Source of the DNA: VAZQ01 sp963739175
GTDB lineage: Bacteria; Pseudomonadota; Alphaproteobacteria; Rhizobiales; Xanthobacteraceae
Length of the DNA stretch: 64,000 bases
Assembly: GCA_963739175.1 (NCBI GenBank)
Contig: CAVTZH010000001.1
Location: 1,054,001 to 1,118,000, forward strand
Reading direction: 5' to 3'
The notes beneath the pieces are model-generated. The model did no database searches. It was not told the DNA's origin and was given only the letters and a program-made list of their open reading frames with translations. Of this stretch, positions 1-9,213 are shown one piece after another (position 1 is the first letter of the stretch; each line of letters starts with the position of its first letter). Position numbers and translations under genes: made by a program.

Positions 1-188
1 GTGCGTGGCCATGAGCTCCATCGGCGAGATCGCGGCGCGGCGGCTTCCACGGGAGCGGCGACGCCGACCGTCGACGGCTTTGACGCAAGGACGCTCGACA
101 ACGCCCAGCCGCCAACGACCGAGACAATTATCAGCGCGGTCAGACGGAGGCTGAATGTCCGCCACGCGGATGCGGCGACTTCTTTCAT
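1..188 (-). CDS. Small membrane or exported protein, 5' part only
   Basis: A start codon at 188 on the minus strand has a good ribosome binding site (AAGGAGA) eight bases upstream. The product begins with a short charged N-terminus followed by a hydrophobic stretch (about residues 15-36), so it is exported or membrane anchored. Near residue 55 the frame breaks: one base shift restores the peptide ISPMELM, a motif I associate with short Rhizobiales proteins of unknown function. The gene leaves the window. I do not recognise a function. The frameshift fits the poor quality of this end of the sequence. Confidence 0.35.
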   Translation of the reverse strand, partial: MKEVAASAWRTFSLRLTALIIVSVVGGWALSSVLASKPSTVGVAAPVEAAAPRSRRWSSWPR

Positions 189-239
189 GGCTGATCTCCT
201 TGCCATCCCTGCGCCGGATTAGACCGCCGGGGGCGGCGC

Positions 240-592
240 GCGAAATCAGCCAGAGGTCTTGCCTTAAGTCCCTCCCGACCCCCTCTCGACTTCTCCAATC
301 CATCTCTCTCACCCTCCTACCCCATCACCTTTCCCTACCCTCTGTCTCTGCCTCCTCCACCCTTCCCTCTCAACCTCCTCCAACCACCTCAACACACAAC
401 AGACCCTCCACCCCCCTCCATTTCATACTCCTCAATCCCGATCCCCGACCCCCCCCCCCTCCCCCTCCCCTCTCCCTCCACCCACCCCCCCCCATCCCCC
501 CTCCCCCCTCCCCTCCCCCCTCCCCCTAGACCACCCTGCCCCCCTCCCCCTGATCCTCCTCACGCCCCCCCCCCTTCCCCCCCTTAGCAGCA
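240..592. other. C/T-rich low-complexity tract, no gene
   Basis: Between 301 and 584 the plus strand has only about nine G residues and grades into long C runs broken by T and a few A. Frames through it would encode proline/serine or glycine/arginine repeats and are not credible. Normal composition is present before about 260 and after about 590. The gradual loss of G and lengthening of C runs looks like decayed read quality or a poor join more than a biological tract. A true polypurine/polypyrimidine element cannot be excluded. Confidence 0.7.
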
Positions 593-751
593 GGTGAGCG
601 GATCGATCGCATCCGGCGCGCCCGCCAGAATGCGCGGCCGGCCGGCGCGCGCCTGTCAGGACTATCAAACCGTCGCGGCGAGCGTGCCCGGCCATGTGTT
701 GGCGAGCCAATGGTTCCCGTGCGCGCGCTACGCGCAGTCCGCCAGCCCGAA

Positions 752-1462
752 CTAAACCGCGACCGTGAGCCCGGTTTCGCCGGAGCGCGCGATGGCGTCG
801 CGCACGATCCGACCCGTTTTGCTTGGCGTGCTCAGCGAAGCTCCGCGCAAAATCGATGACCGCCGGCGGGCGACCTTTGGCCACCCCGATCGCGATCGGC
901 ACGTTGAAGTAGCTGCCCGGGAAAATCCGCGAGCCCGGCAGCGCGCCCTGCACCCCCGCCAGCATCGGCGCGACGTGGCTGAAGGCGTCGGCCTCGCCGG
1001 CCTGCACCAGGTCGATCGCGCGCTGTGGGGTTTCGGCCGGCACCGGGATCAAGGTGGCCGCCTTGATGATCTTGGTCAGATGCGCCTCCTGCGCGCTCCT
1101 GGCCGGGACAGCGATGCGCACGCCGGCGCGGTCGATGTCCTCGATGCGCGCAATCGCCGACGCGGCCGGAACCAGATAGGTGGTCTGGATCTCAAACACG
1201 ATCGGCCCGAAGTCGATCGCCTCGGCGCGGTCGGCGGTGATGCCGACAAAGGTGACGTCGAGCGCGCCGTCCCGGAACGCCGCAACGATTCTCGCCGGAT
1301 TCTCGAACGGTACGAGCGCGGGCGGAGGCCGGCCGCGCTTGCCAGCGCCGCGGCGAATCGGGAATGATCCCGCTCAGGCTGCTGCCCTGCGCGCGCGCGA
1401 AATACGGCACCATCCATATGGCGACGCGCAGCGTGCCGGTAGGGGGCGAGTTGCGATTTCAT
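752..1462 (-). pseudogene. Family 3 periplasmic solute-binding protein, frameshifted
   Basis: Joined frames give a protein of about 236 residues with the amino-acid-type binding-protein pattern: GTLRVAIWMVPYFARAQG near the N-terminus, then IDFGPIVFEIQTTYLVPAAS, then a C-terminal lobe ending GETGLTVAV before a TAG at 752-754. At least three frame changes are needed (near 1425, 1290-1370 and 815). No clear signal peptide is left. The start ATG (1460-1462) overlaps the stop of the upstream TctC-like gene in an ATGA, so the pair was probably translationally coupled. Whether it is a true pseudogene or damaged by sequence error is open; this part of the window is poor throughout. Confidence 0.6.
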
Positions 1463-2496
1463 TTCACCATAGCCGCGGCCTTGGCCGCGACTGCCGGCGG
1501 GGTCAGCGGTAGATCTCGGGCACCATGGCTTCTCGAGCTTCTCGCCCGGCACCGGCGTGAGCTCGAACTGCGCCTTCGCGACCTCGGCGAGGAAAGCCTT
1601 GTCGGCCATCGTCTCCATGAACGCCTTGCGCAGCACGTCGGCACGGTCCTGCGGCACGCCGGGCGGCGCCGCGATAGGACGGCCCATCACCTGCCGGCCG
1701 AAGATCAGCGTCAGGATTGCCTCTGCTCGACGTCTTGGCGAGGTCCATCACCAGCGGCACGTCCGGCAGCTCGGGATGCTTGCCGAGCGAGAACTGCATC
1801 AGCAGATTGAACTTCTTTTCTGATCCAAAGCTGACAGGTCGCCTTCACGGTCGACCATGGGAAACCGCAGCGGCCGAGCACCTCGCTGCGCTCCATCGCG
1901 AGATTGATCTCGTTACCACCTGGATAGCCGGTGACCATCTTGAACTTGGCGCCGTACATGTTGTTGAGGATCGCTGGAAATTGATAGGTGTCGTCGGCGA
2001 TGCCGTGGCGCCCACGACGAGCTCGCGCGCCTGAGCGTCGTCGAACGTCGCAATTCCGGAAGTGTGCCAGGCCACGCAGACGCTGACCTCGTCGTTGGCG
2101 CTGCCGATATAAGTGACCGGTTGGCGTCGTATTGCGCAGCCTTGTTGCCGAGTAGTGGCTCGAACGCGATGGCGCGGCGGTGGCGCCGAACACGGTGCCG
2201 TCCCGCGCGCCGCGCTGTAGAGCCAGTTGGCGAGCCGCATGCCGCCGGCGCCTTCCATGTTCTTCGGCACGATCGGATTGCCCGGGATGTGCTTGCCGAT
2301 GTGGCGGCGATCAGGCGGGCATAGATGTCGTAGCCGCCGCCGACGCTGTAGCCGATGACGACTCGACCGTCTTGCCGCGGTAGAATTGTTCCGGCGTCTG
2401 GGCCAAGGCCTGCCAAAGCCGGCCACCACCGCAACGGAGCATTGCCGCGGCCAGTACCTACCACCCTACCGCGCCGCAGTTGACGGCCCTCATCAT
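1459..2496 (-). pseudogene. TctC-type (Bug) receptor, multiply frameshifted
   Basis: Pieces in all three frames align along their length to the TctC-type receptor at 3992: GYSVGGGYDIYARLI, HIPGNP, NMEGAG, GSANDEVSVCV, MVTGYPGGNEINLAMER, KHPELPDVPLVMDLAK, GRPIAAPPGVPQDRADVLRKAF and a C-terminus TPPAVAAKAAAMVK. The start at 2496 is set by GGGAGG at 2498-2504. The family binds small carboxylates in the periplasm, usually for a TctAB permease; none is present here. Five or more indels are needed. The total length is a multiple of three, so the shifts cancel. It is either an old pseudogene or badly sequenced. It faces away from the cupin gene at 2700. Confidence 0.65.
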
Positions 2497-2699
2497 CGCC
2501 TCCCAAGAACGTCCGTTTTCCGGACTTGCGCGATTGTAACCGGCGTTCCGCGGGCAGGAACCGCGCAATGCGCCGCCAGGGGGCGGCGATTGCGCACACA
2601 GCGGCAATCGCGTAAGACCCAGGAATAATCGACGATTTCGACGGATTCGCGCGACGGGCGGGCGCACCGCGGCGCGCGGACGGACCACAGGAGCGCTGC
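2497..2699. promoter_or_regulatory. Divergent promoter region with inverted repeats
   Basis: This gap separates the minus-strand receptor gene from the plus-strand cupin. It holds GTTCC-N7-GGAAC at 2545-2561, with the same half-sites as the stronger palindromes at 9061 and 12815, and a small hairpin GTCCG-TTTTC-CGGAC near 2511-2525. These could be operator elements for the IclR-type regulator at 11935. I see no convincing -35/-10 pair. Confidence 0.35.
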
Positions 2700-3290
2700 A
2701 TGACAGACGTGATCGACTCCCCGGGCATCGGCCATAACCAGCCTGATCCCCTGGAGATGGAAAAGAAGCACCAGAAGTGGGATCGCTGGGCCAAGAAGCG
2801 GACGTTCGTTCGCGCGCTCGAAGGCACCTACAGCCATCTCTACAAGACGCTGGTTGACGAGAAGCGCGTCTACTCGGCCAGCGACGTGCCCTGGAAGGGC
2901 GGCCCACAGATGTTCGGCAAGAGCGTCGTCAGCCCGCAGGCGACGCAGATCATCCAGTCGATCGAATCCCACATCGAGGCCTATGCGCCGAAGACCGGCG
3001 GACAGAAGCACGGCCACCTCAACAGCGCGGTGTTCTACGTGCTCAAGGGCCACGGCTACGACATCCACGACGGCAGAAAATTCCGTGGAAGGCCGGCGAC
3101 GTGATGCTGGTCGAGAACGGATGCGTGCACCAGCACTTCAACGACTCCGAGACCGAGGAGTGCATTCATCTGGTGTTCAAGGCGAAGCCGCTGTTCCTGT
3201 TCATGCACCTGTTGCTGCAGAAGATGGTGGAGTGGCCGCCCGAGCTGCGATCCGGCACTGGGTCCGTACTCGCCGCCCACCGATCTCTAA
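2700..3290 (+). CDS. Cupin-domain protein, two frameshifts
   Basis: Starts MTDVIDSPGIGHNQPDPLEM and, after frame corrections near 3077 (one base missing) and 3255, ends at TAA 3288-3290, about 196 residues. The single beta-barrel cupin is visible: KHGHLNSAVFYVLKGHGYDI is motif 1 with the histidine cluster, and WKAGDVMLVENGCVHQHFN is motif 2. Cupins of this size are often metal-dependent dioxygenases or small-molecule binders in aromatic degradation. It lies 19 bases before a second cupin of similar plan, and the two may form a heteromer. No signal peptide is present, so it is cytoplasmic. The substrate is unknown. Confidence 0.75.
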
Positions 3291-3309
3291 GAAAAAGGAG
3301 CACGACGCC

Positions 3310-3849
3310 ATGAGCGCGATTGAAGACAAGGTCCAGGCCCTCTCCGGCAACCAGACGTGCAACTGGCGCGCCGAGGAGCTCATCAAGTCGGAAGAGTTCC
3401 GCAAGGAATATGCGAGCCGTCCGAACGTGGTCACCGCGGAAGAGATGCCGTGGGAGCGTTCGCCCGACGGGCTGATCAAGCATCTGATCCACCGCAACAT
3501 GAACACGCCCGAGCTTTGCGTCGAGGCGTACATGCTGTTCCTCAAGGCCGGCGAGCGCTCCGGCAAGCACCGCCACATGTGGGAAGAGCTGGCCTTCGTG
3601 GTGGAAGGCAAAGGCTACGATCTGCACTGGGACATGCAGTTCGACTGCCAGGACAAGTTCATCTGGGAATGGGCCGCCGAGCCCAGGAAGTTCGAGTGGA
3701 AGAAGGGCGATTACGTCTACGTGCCGCCCTACACCAACCACCAGAGCTTCGCGACCAGCGAGGCCCGCGTCATCGTGATGAGCAACCGCATCATCAAGGA
3801 CATGGGCTTCGACTGGATCGACCAGTTGGAGCGGGCGCCGGGCTTCTGA
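3310..3849 (+). CDS. Cupin-domain protein
   Basis: An intact protein of 179 residues. The start at 3310 is supported by AAGGAG at 3295-3300. Cupin motif 1 is GERSGKHRHMWEEL (two His and a Glu as likely metal ligands) and motif 2 is KKGDYVYVPPYTNHQ with the distal His. The N-terminal 60 residues precede the barrel and resemble those of its neighbour at 2700. The pair sits between two TctC-type receptor genes and upstream of a thiamine-diphosphate enzyme, which suggests a role in breakdown of an organic acid. The family allows dioxygenase, isomerase or pure binding roles, so the reaction is not assigned. Confidence 0.8.
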   Translation: MSAIEDKVQALSGNQTCNWRAEELIKSEEFRKEYASRPNVVTAEEMPWERSPDGLIKHLIHRNMNTPELCVEAYMLFLKAGERSGKHRHMWEELAFVVEGKGYDLHWDMQFDCQDKFIWEWAAEPRKFEWKKGDYVYVPPYTNHQSFATSEARVIVMSNRIIKDMGFDWIDQLERAPGF

Positions 3850-3991
3850 GGCGCCTTTCGCAAGCTTTCGTTGACGCGCCGTTACGCAACGCCAGATTAA
3901 GCCGTGCGCCGTTGGTGCGTCGAAATGCGCGACAAAGGTGAACTGGTCGCCGCATCGTGCATTGATATCGGTTTTCGAGGAGAACCGTTCC

Positions 3992-5014
3992 ATGCGTGCC
4001 ACCAAGGTTGCTCGTTGCGTCCGCCATCCTTGCCGTGCTGGTCGCCGCCGCGTCCGCGCAGTCGCCCGCCGAGTTCTACAAGGGCAAGACCGTCGAGATG
4101 ATGATCGGCTACAGCGTCGGCGGCGGCTACGACATCTACGCGCGGCTGATCTCGCGCCACCTCGGCAAGCACATCCCCGGCAACCCGACGGTGACGCCGA
4201 AGAACATGGAAGGCGCCGGCAGCCTGCGGCTCGCCAACTGGCTCTACAACGTCGCCAACAAGAACGGCACGGTGATCGGCACCATCGGCCGCGGCACCGG
4301 CTTCGATCCGCTGTTCGGCCACAAGGCCGCGCAGTTCGACGGCAACCGGTTCAACTGGATCGGCAGCGCCAATGACGAGGTCAGCGTCTGCGTGGTGTGG
4401 AACGGCCGCACCAAGATCACCAAGTTCGACGACCTCCTGACCATGCCGCTGACTGTCGGCGGGACCGGCGCCGCCGCCGACACCGACCAGTTCCCGCGCA
4501 TCATCAACGGCGTGCTCGGCACCAAGATGAAGATCGTCACCGGCTATCCCGGCGGCAACGACGTCAATCTCGCGCTCGAGCGCGGCGAGGTCGACGGCCG
4601 CTGCGGCTGGTCGTGGTCGAGCGTGATCTCGACCCGCGCGTCGTGGTTCAAGGAAAAGAAGATCACCGTGCTGATGCAGCTCTCGCTGGAGAAGCATCCC
4701 GACCTGCCTGACGTTCCGCTCATCACCGATCTCGCCAAGAACGACGAGCAACGCGCGATCCTGCGCCTGATCTTTGCGCGCCAGGCGCTGGGTCGTCCCT
4801 ATCTCGCGCCGCCCGGCGTTCCGGCGGACCGCGTGGCTGCGTTGCGCAAGGCGTTCATGGCCACGATGAAGGACAAGGAGTTCCTGGCGGAAGCCGACAA
4901 GGCGCAGCTCGAGATCACGCCGGTGTCCGGCGATGCGGTGCAGAAGCTCGTCGGCGAGATCTACCAGACGCCGCCCGCGATCGTGAAGAAAGCGGCGGAA
5001 CTCCTGAACTGTAG
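3992..5014 (+). CDS. TctC-type tricarboxylate-transporter receptor
   Basis: Periplasmic solute-binding protein of the TctC/Bug family, about 335 residues. A start at ATG 3992 fits GAGGAG at 3978-3983. One extra base near 4005 must then be removed to give MRATK followed by LLVASAILAVLVAAASAQ, a clean signal peptide; GTG 3996 would keep frame but loses the basic N-terminus. The mature part carries GYSVGGGYDIYARLI, HIPGNP, GSANDEVSVCVVW and KIVTGYPGGNDVNLALERGE. The open frame runs on for about 100 residues past the expected end (TPPAIVKKAAELLN, near 5010) into the next gene, so a second indel near 5010 is likely. No tctA or tctB gene is nearby. The damaged gene at 1459 is its paralogue. Confidence 0.75.
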
Positions 5015-5245
5015 CAACGGCTCTCGAGGGCCACGCGCTGGGACGTCCTGGGCCGCCCGGGTGCCGGACGGCCGCGGCGGTCCGTTCAATCCAGTCGCCG
5101 CCTCGCCGTCCGCCGCGCGGCGTAGCGCCAGCTGCCGACACCGCCGGGTGGGCGGGTCCCTTGACGGGCCCTGTCCGGCCGTGACTTTTAGGACCATCAT
5201 TTCGATAATCCCGCGCCCGGGCACTCCAAAAGACAAGGCATTCCG

Positions 5246-7019
5246 ATGGACGCAAAGACCAAGAACTATACCGGCTGGCAGTCCGACATCATCGTCGACA
5301 TGATCAAGCGGTACGACTTCCCCTACATCACGCTCAATCCCGGCGCGAGCTTCCGCGGCCTGCACAACTCGCTGGTCAACTACGGCAGCAACGAACCGCC
5401 GATGATGCTCTGCAACCACGAGGAAATCGCGGTGCAGATCGCGCACGGCTACGCCAAGGCGACCGGCAAGCCGATGGTCGTCATCCTGCACAACCTGGTC
5501 GGCCTGCTGCATGCCTGCATGGCGATCTACTACGCGTTCCTCGACCGGGTGCCGATCTTCATCATGGGCGCCACCGGCCCGATGGACGAGGCGCGCCGCC
5601 GCCCGCACATCGACTGGACCCACACCGCGCTGGTGCAGGGCAACGCGGTCCGCGACTACACCAAGTGGGACTACCAGCCGACCTCGATCCACGGCGTGCC
5701 GGAAAGCTTCGCGCGCGCCTACTCGATCATGATGACCGAGCCGAAGGGCCCGATCTACATGTGCTACGACGCGGCGCTGCAGGAAGATCCGCTGATCGAC
5801 AAGGTCGAGCTGCCGCCGGCGGAAGCGGTGAAGCAGCCGTCGCCGATGGCGCCGGACCCGGCCGCGATCGAGGCGATCGCCGACAAGCTGATCAAGTCCG
5901 ACAACCCGATGTTCCTGACCGAGTACACCGGCCGGCAGGAAGGCAATTTCGACAAGCTCGTGGCGCTGGCGGAGACCGCCGGCGCGGCGGTGTGGGACGT
6001 CAACAACGCGCTGAACTTCCCGAACAAGCATCCGCTCTGCCTGAGCATGGACAAGCCGTCGCTCAAGAAGCTCGACCTCATCGTCGGGCTCGACCTGAAG
6101 GACTGGGAAAAGCAGATCACCAACCTCAACCGGACCACGCGCACGCTCGAGGTGCTGCCGCCCAAGACCTGCGACTATGTCGAGATCGGCGTCGCCGAGA
6201 TCGGCATCAGCAAATGGGCGATGGACTACTGCCGCTTCCAGCCCTGCTCGGTGCGCGCGCTCGGCGACACCTCGCTGGCGATGCCGGAGCTCACCCGCAT
6301 CATCAAGGCCAAGGTCGACAGCAATTCGAACCTCAAGAAGAAGATCGAGGACCGCAAGATCGCGATCGGCAAGCGCCACGACGAGTTGTTTGCGCAATGG
6401 CAGAAGGATGCCCGCAAGGACTGGGACGCAGCGCCGCTGAGCTTCCCGCGCCTTGCGCTGGAAATCTGGGAAGCGATCAAGGACGAGGATTGGGTGCTCA
6501 CCGCCAACGACCTCAAGCACGAGGTCCGCAAGTACTGGGACTTCGACAAGCCCTACCGCCACCCGGGCGTCGAGCTCGGCACCTCGACCCAGATCGGCAT
6601 CTCGCTCGGCGTGGCGCTTGCCAACAAGGGCAAGGGCCGGCTCGTGGTCGACATCCAGCCCGACGGCGACCTGATGTTCGACGCCGGCGCGCTCTGGGTC
6701 GCGGCCAAGTACGAGATCCCGATGCTGGTCGTCATGCACAACAACCGCGCCTACTACAACGACTGGGCGCACCAGATCCGCATGGCGAAGCTGCGCGGCA
6801 CCGACGAGGCCAGGGCGCATATCGGCATGGATCTGTTCGGTCCCGAGCCCGACTTCGGCGCGCTCGCACGCTCGCTCGGCTGTTACGGCGAAGGCCCGAT
6901 CGACAAGCCGGAGGACGTGGGCCGGCGTTGCGCCGCGCCATCGCCGAGGTGAAGAAAGGCCGGCTCGCGCTGGTCGACACCATCACCCAGCACAAGGGCG
7001 GCTCGGTATTCCCCTCTGA
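5246..7019 (+). CDS. Thiamine-diphosphate-dependent enzyme (acetolactate synthase / benzoylformate decarboxylase type)
   Basis: The N-terminal domain has CNHEEIAVQIAHGYAKATG, with the Glu that activates the cofactor. A central domain follows. The C-terminal domain has the ThDP motif QPDGDLMF followed about 25 residues later by HNNRAYYND. The plan is that of the pyruvate-oxidase/ALS superfamily, about 590 residues. The frame breaks near 6922, where one C is missing from a GGGCCCGG context; the other frame continues ALRRAIAEVKKGRLALVDTITQH. The true end is uncertain, because that frame stays open past 7019 into the antisense gene. Such enzymes decarboxylate 2-keto acids or make acyloins. Beside a Rieske oxygenase and receptors, a role on an aromatic keto acid is possible but unproven. 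Confidence 0.75.
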
Positions 7020-7149
7020 TTCTTACGGTACCACGTTTTCAGGAGGGCCCGGTGAGAAGCGCGCGCCGGAGCTCCAGCTCTATACGGCGGCGGTACGCTT
7101 CCACCCGGCCCCCATCTGCGGCATCCGTGGTGGCGATTTAGAGAGGCCC

Positions 7150-7164
7150 GCTCGCTTAGCGAGC
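7150..7164. terminator. Hairpin at the convergent junction
   Basis: GCTCGC-TTA-GCGAGC forms a perfect six-pair stem at the 3' end of the binding-protein gene at 7164 and downstream of the ThDP gene. There is no clear T run on either strand, so it is a weak or factor-assisted terminator at best. Confidence 0.35.
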
Positions 7165-7922
7165 TACCCCGGCTCCATGCCGAGCTTCTTGAACACCGGC
7201 AGCGCCGCTTCCGACGTCAGGTACTTCACCAGCGCAGCAGCGGCATTTCGCTCTTTGGCCGTCGCCGGCACGGCGAGCGAATAGACCAGCACCGTCTGCA
7301 GCTCGCCCGGGAGCGGGCCAACGAAGTCGATGCCGGGGATCGGCAACAGCTCGTTGATCTGCTGCACGCCGATTTCGGCTTCGCCATGTGCGACCATCGA
7401 ACCGACGCGCACGCCGAGCGCGGGCTGGATCAACTTGGGTTTCACCTGATCGAAGATACCGAGCCGCTTCATCACGCCCTCGAGGTGGATGCCGCTCGGG
7501 CCCTTGCTGTAGCCGATCGACTTGGCTTTTAGGAGGGCATTGCGGAACCCATCCGGCGTGCTGATGTCGGGCTTCGGCGCGCCTGCCTTCACCGCCACGC
7601 CGACACGTGGGCGCGCGAAATCGACGCGGCTGCCGGCGACGACCTTGCCCTCCTTCGCAAGCTCCTCGAGCGCGGTGTCGGTCGAGACCACGATGTCGGC
7701 CTGGTCGCCGGCACGAAGCGCGGCCGAGACATCGACGCCTGACTTGAAGATGATCGTCACCTTGTGCCCACTCGCCTTCTCGAAAGCGGGAACAAGCTCC
7801 TCGAGCGACTCGCGCATCGCGGTCGACGAGAGCAGCGAAATCTCGGCGGCGTCGACAGGTGTCGCCAGCATCAGCGTGCCCGTGGTTACGGCAGCCGCGA
7901 GTATCTTCGTCCACGCGAACAT
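7164..7922 (-). CDS. ModA-like extracellular solute-binding protein
   Basis: 252 residues from the ATG at 7922, chosen because GGAGGAG lies just upstream and the product then begins with a signal peptide (MFAWTKILAAAVTTGTLMLA, cleavage near VDAAE). The body matches the molybdate-binding-protein fold (SBP_bac_11): ISLLSSTAMRESLEELVPAFE, then GDQADIVVSTDTALEELAKEG, then IQPALGVRVGSMVAHGEAEIG. There is no modB or modC here, so molybdate transport is not implied; orphan members of this family are common in Bradyrhizobium-like genomes. It follows another ModA-like gene by 73 bases and probably shares a transcript with it and the Rieske ferredoxin. Confidence 0.8.
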   Translation of the reverse strand: MFAWTKILAAAVTTGTLMLATPVDAAEISLLSSTAMRESLEELVPAFEKASGHKVTIIFKSGVDVSAALRAGDQADIVVSTDTALEELAKEGKVVAGSRVDFARPRVGVAVKAGAPKPDISTPDGFRNALLKAKSIGYSKGPSGIHLEGVMKRLGIFDQVKPKLIQPALGVRVGSMVAHGEAEIGVQQINELLPIPGIDFVGPLPGELQTVLVYSLAVPATAKERNAAAALVKYLTSEAALPVFKKLGMEPG

Positions 7923-7995
7923 CGCCTCCTCCCTGCATTCATTCTTGTTGGGAAAAGCGTAGTCGCCGGAGCGAACAGACACCAGGGCCTAGCCG

Positions 7996-8676
7996 TCAGA
8001 ATGCGGGCTCAAGCCCCTTTGACGTATAGACCGACCGCGCGGCGTTGCTGGTGAGCTCTTCCACCAGCATGCGCGCGGCGCGCGGCTCGACCGCCGCCGC
8101 AAAAATCCCGGCGGAGAACACCGTCACCAGTTGCACCTCGGGCGGCAGCGGGCCGACCACCTTGATGCCCGGCACCGGCAGCAGTTCGCTGATCTGCTGC
8201 AGCGCGATCTCGGCTTCGCCGCGCGCCAGCGCCTCGCCGACGGTGCCCTGGGACGGATTCTTGGCCTTCGGCGCAATCAGGGTCGCGATGCCGAGCTTCT
8301 CCAGCATCTTCGGCATGTAGACGCCGGAAATCCCGGTCTTCGAATACATCACCGACTTCGCGGCGATCAGCGCCGCCTTCAGCGCATCGACCGAGCTGAT
8401 ATCGGGCGCCTCCGCGCCCCGGCGTATCGCAACGCCAATCGAGGACTTGGCGAGGTCGACGCGGCTGCCCTTCTGCAGCACGCCGGTCGCGATCAGGCCG
8501 TCGATCGCCTCGGCGGAGAGCACCGCGAGGTCGCCGGTCTCGCCGCCGACGATCTTGTCCATCAGCACGTTGGTCGATGCATAGTCGACGTCGACCGCGC
8601 GCCCGACCGTGCGCTCGATCGCCGGGATCAACTCGGAAGTCACGGCCTTCACGCCGTTGGTGCAAAGCACTTTCAT
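7996..8676 (-). CDS. ModA-like substrate-binding domain protein without signal peptide
   Basis: 226 residues with the same fold as its neighbour at 7164, for example GETGDLAVLSAEAIDGLIATG and GEALARGEAEIALQQISELLPVPGI. It begins MKVLCTNGVKAVTSELIPAIE, directly with the first beta strand, so there is no signal sequence. The stop of the ferredoxin gene 25 bases upstream leaves little room for a longer start. It would therefore stay in the cytoplasm, unlike a transport receptor, and might sense a ligand or bind a partner. It lies in a likely operon with the ferredoxin (upstream) and the exported paralogue (downstream). Confidence 0.75.
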   Translation of the reverse strand: MKVLCTNGVKAVTSELIPAIERTVGRAVDVDYASTNVLMDKIVGGETGDLAVLSAEAIDGLIATGVLQKGSRVDLAKSSIGVAIRRGAEAPDISSVDALKAALIAAKSVMYSKTGISGVYMPKMLEKLGIATLIAPKAKNPSQGTVGEALARGEAEIALQQISELLPVPGIKVVGPLPPEVQLVTVFSAGIFAAAVEPRAARMLVEELTSNAARSVYTSKGLEPAF

Positions 8677-8701
8677 CGCAGGCCCCCGGGCACGGTTGCG
8701 G

Positions 8702-9010
8702 TCAATCCGCCTCGATCACCACGCGGCCGTCCTCGACCGTGGTCTTGTAGGTCTTGATCGGCACCATGCAGGGCGGCGACACCACCTCGCCGGTCTTGAT
8801 GTTGAACTGGCCGTTGTGGAAGTTGCATTCGACCACGTCGCCGTCGATGTAGCCGTCGGCGAGCGAGCCCGGCCCATGCGTGCAGAGGTCGTCGGTGACG
8901 AAGTACTCGCCGTCGATATTGTACACCGCGAGCGTCAGGCCGCCGGTCTCAACCCTGATCGCGGTACCCGGCGCGACCTCATCGGTGCTGCACAAATCAA
9001 GACGCGGCAT
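8702..9010 (-). CDS. Rieske [2Fe-2S] ferredoxin of an oxygenase system
   Basis: 102 residues, the usual length for the small ferredoxin of ring-hydroxylating oxygenases. The cluster ligands are Cys43 and His45 (CTH) and Cys62 and His65 (CNFH), with the normal 16-residue gap. It would pass electrons from the FAD reductase at 12905 to the oxygenase at 9214. It is divergent from the oxygenase across a 203-base gap that holds a strong palindrome, and its own start is about 50 bases from that palindrome. It probably heads an operon with the two ModA-like genes. Confidence 0.9.
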   Translation of the reverse strand: MPRLDLCSTDEVAPGTAIRVETGGLTLAVYNIDGEYFVTDDLCTHGPGSLADGYIDGDVVECNFHNGQFNIKTGEVVSPPCMVPIKTYKTTVEDGRVVIEAD

Positions 9011-9060
9011 GGGACTTGGAACCTCCTCATTGACCTTACGGCAAGACCATAATATTTTCT

Positions 9061-9080
9061 ATGCGGAACGCTGTTCCGTA
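9061..9080. promoter_or_regulatory. Probable IclR-family operator
   Basis: The sequence ATGCGGAACGCTGTTCCGTA contains a perfect inverted repeat CGGAAC-GCT-GTTCCG, and another CGGAAC half-site follows at 9084. It sits between the divergent ferredoxin and oxygenase genes. A 16 of 20 match occurs at 12821-12840 beside the IclR gene. IclR-family repressors and activators often bind such 15-20 bp palindromes, so this is the best candidate target for the regulator at 11935. Confidence 0.6.
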
Positions 9081-9213
9081 TATCGGAACGGAGGATCGCA
9101 CGCAACCGGCACCGCGATCTCGGCGTTGGAACCCCGAGGGACGGTGCGAATGTTGTGCCGAATCTTGGCGATTGTGACATCCTCTCGCGTATGACCCTTG
9201 GCGGAGTCTTCGG

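Noticed and set aside
155..529. Plus-strand frame coding for a proline/serine-rich protein
   Set aside because: It is produced by the C/T-rich tract and has no ribosome binding site or homologous look.
260..592. G-quadruplex or triplex control element
   Set aside because: The minus strand has many G runs, but the loss of base diversity and bad flanking frames point to sequence quality.
3996..4010. GTG 3996 as the receptor start
   Set aside because: It keeps the frame but is poorly spaced from GAGGAG and loses the basic residues of the signal peptide. ATG 3992 with one base error fits better.
7164..8676. Molybdate transport system
   Set aside because: Only binding-protein folds are present. 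There is no modB, modC or Mop domain, and one protein lacks a signal peptide.
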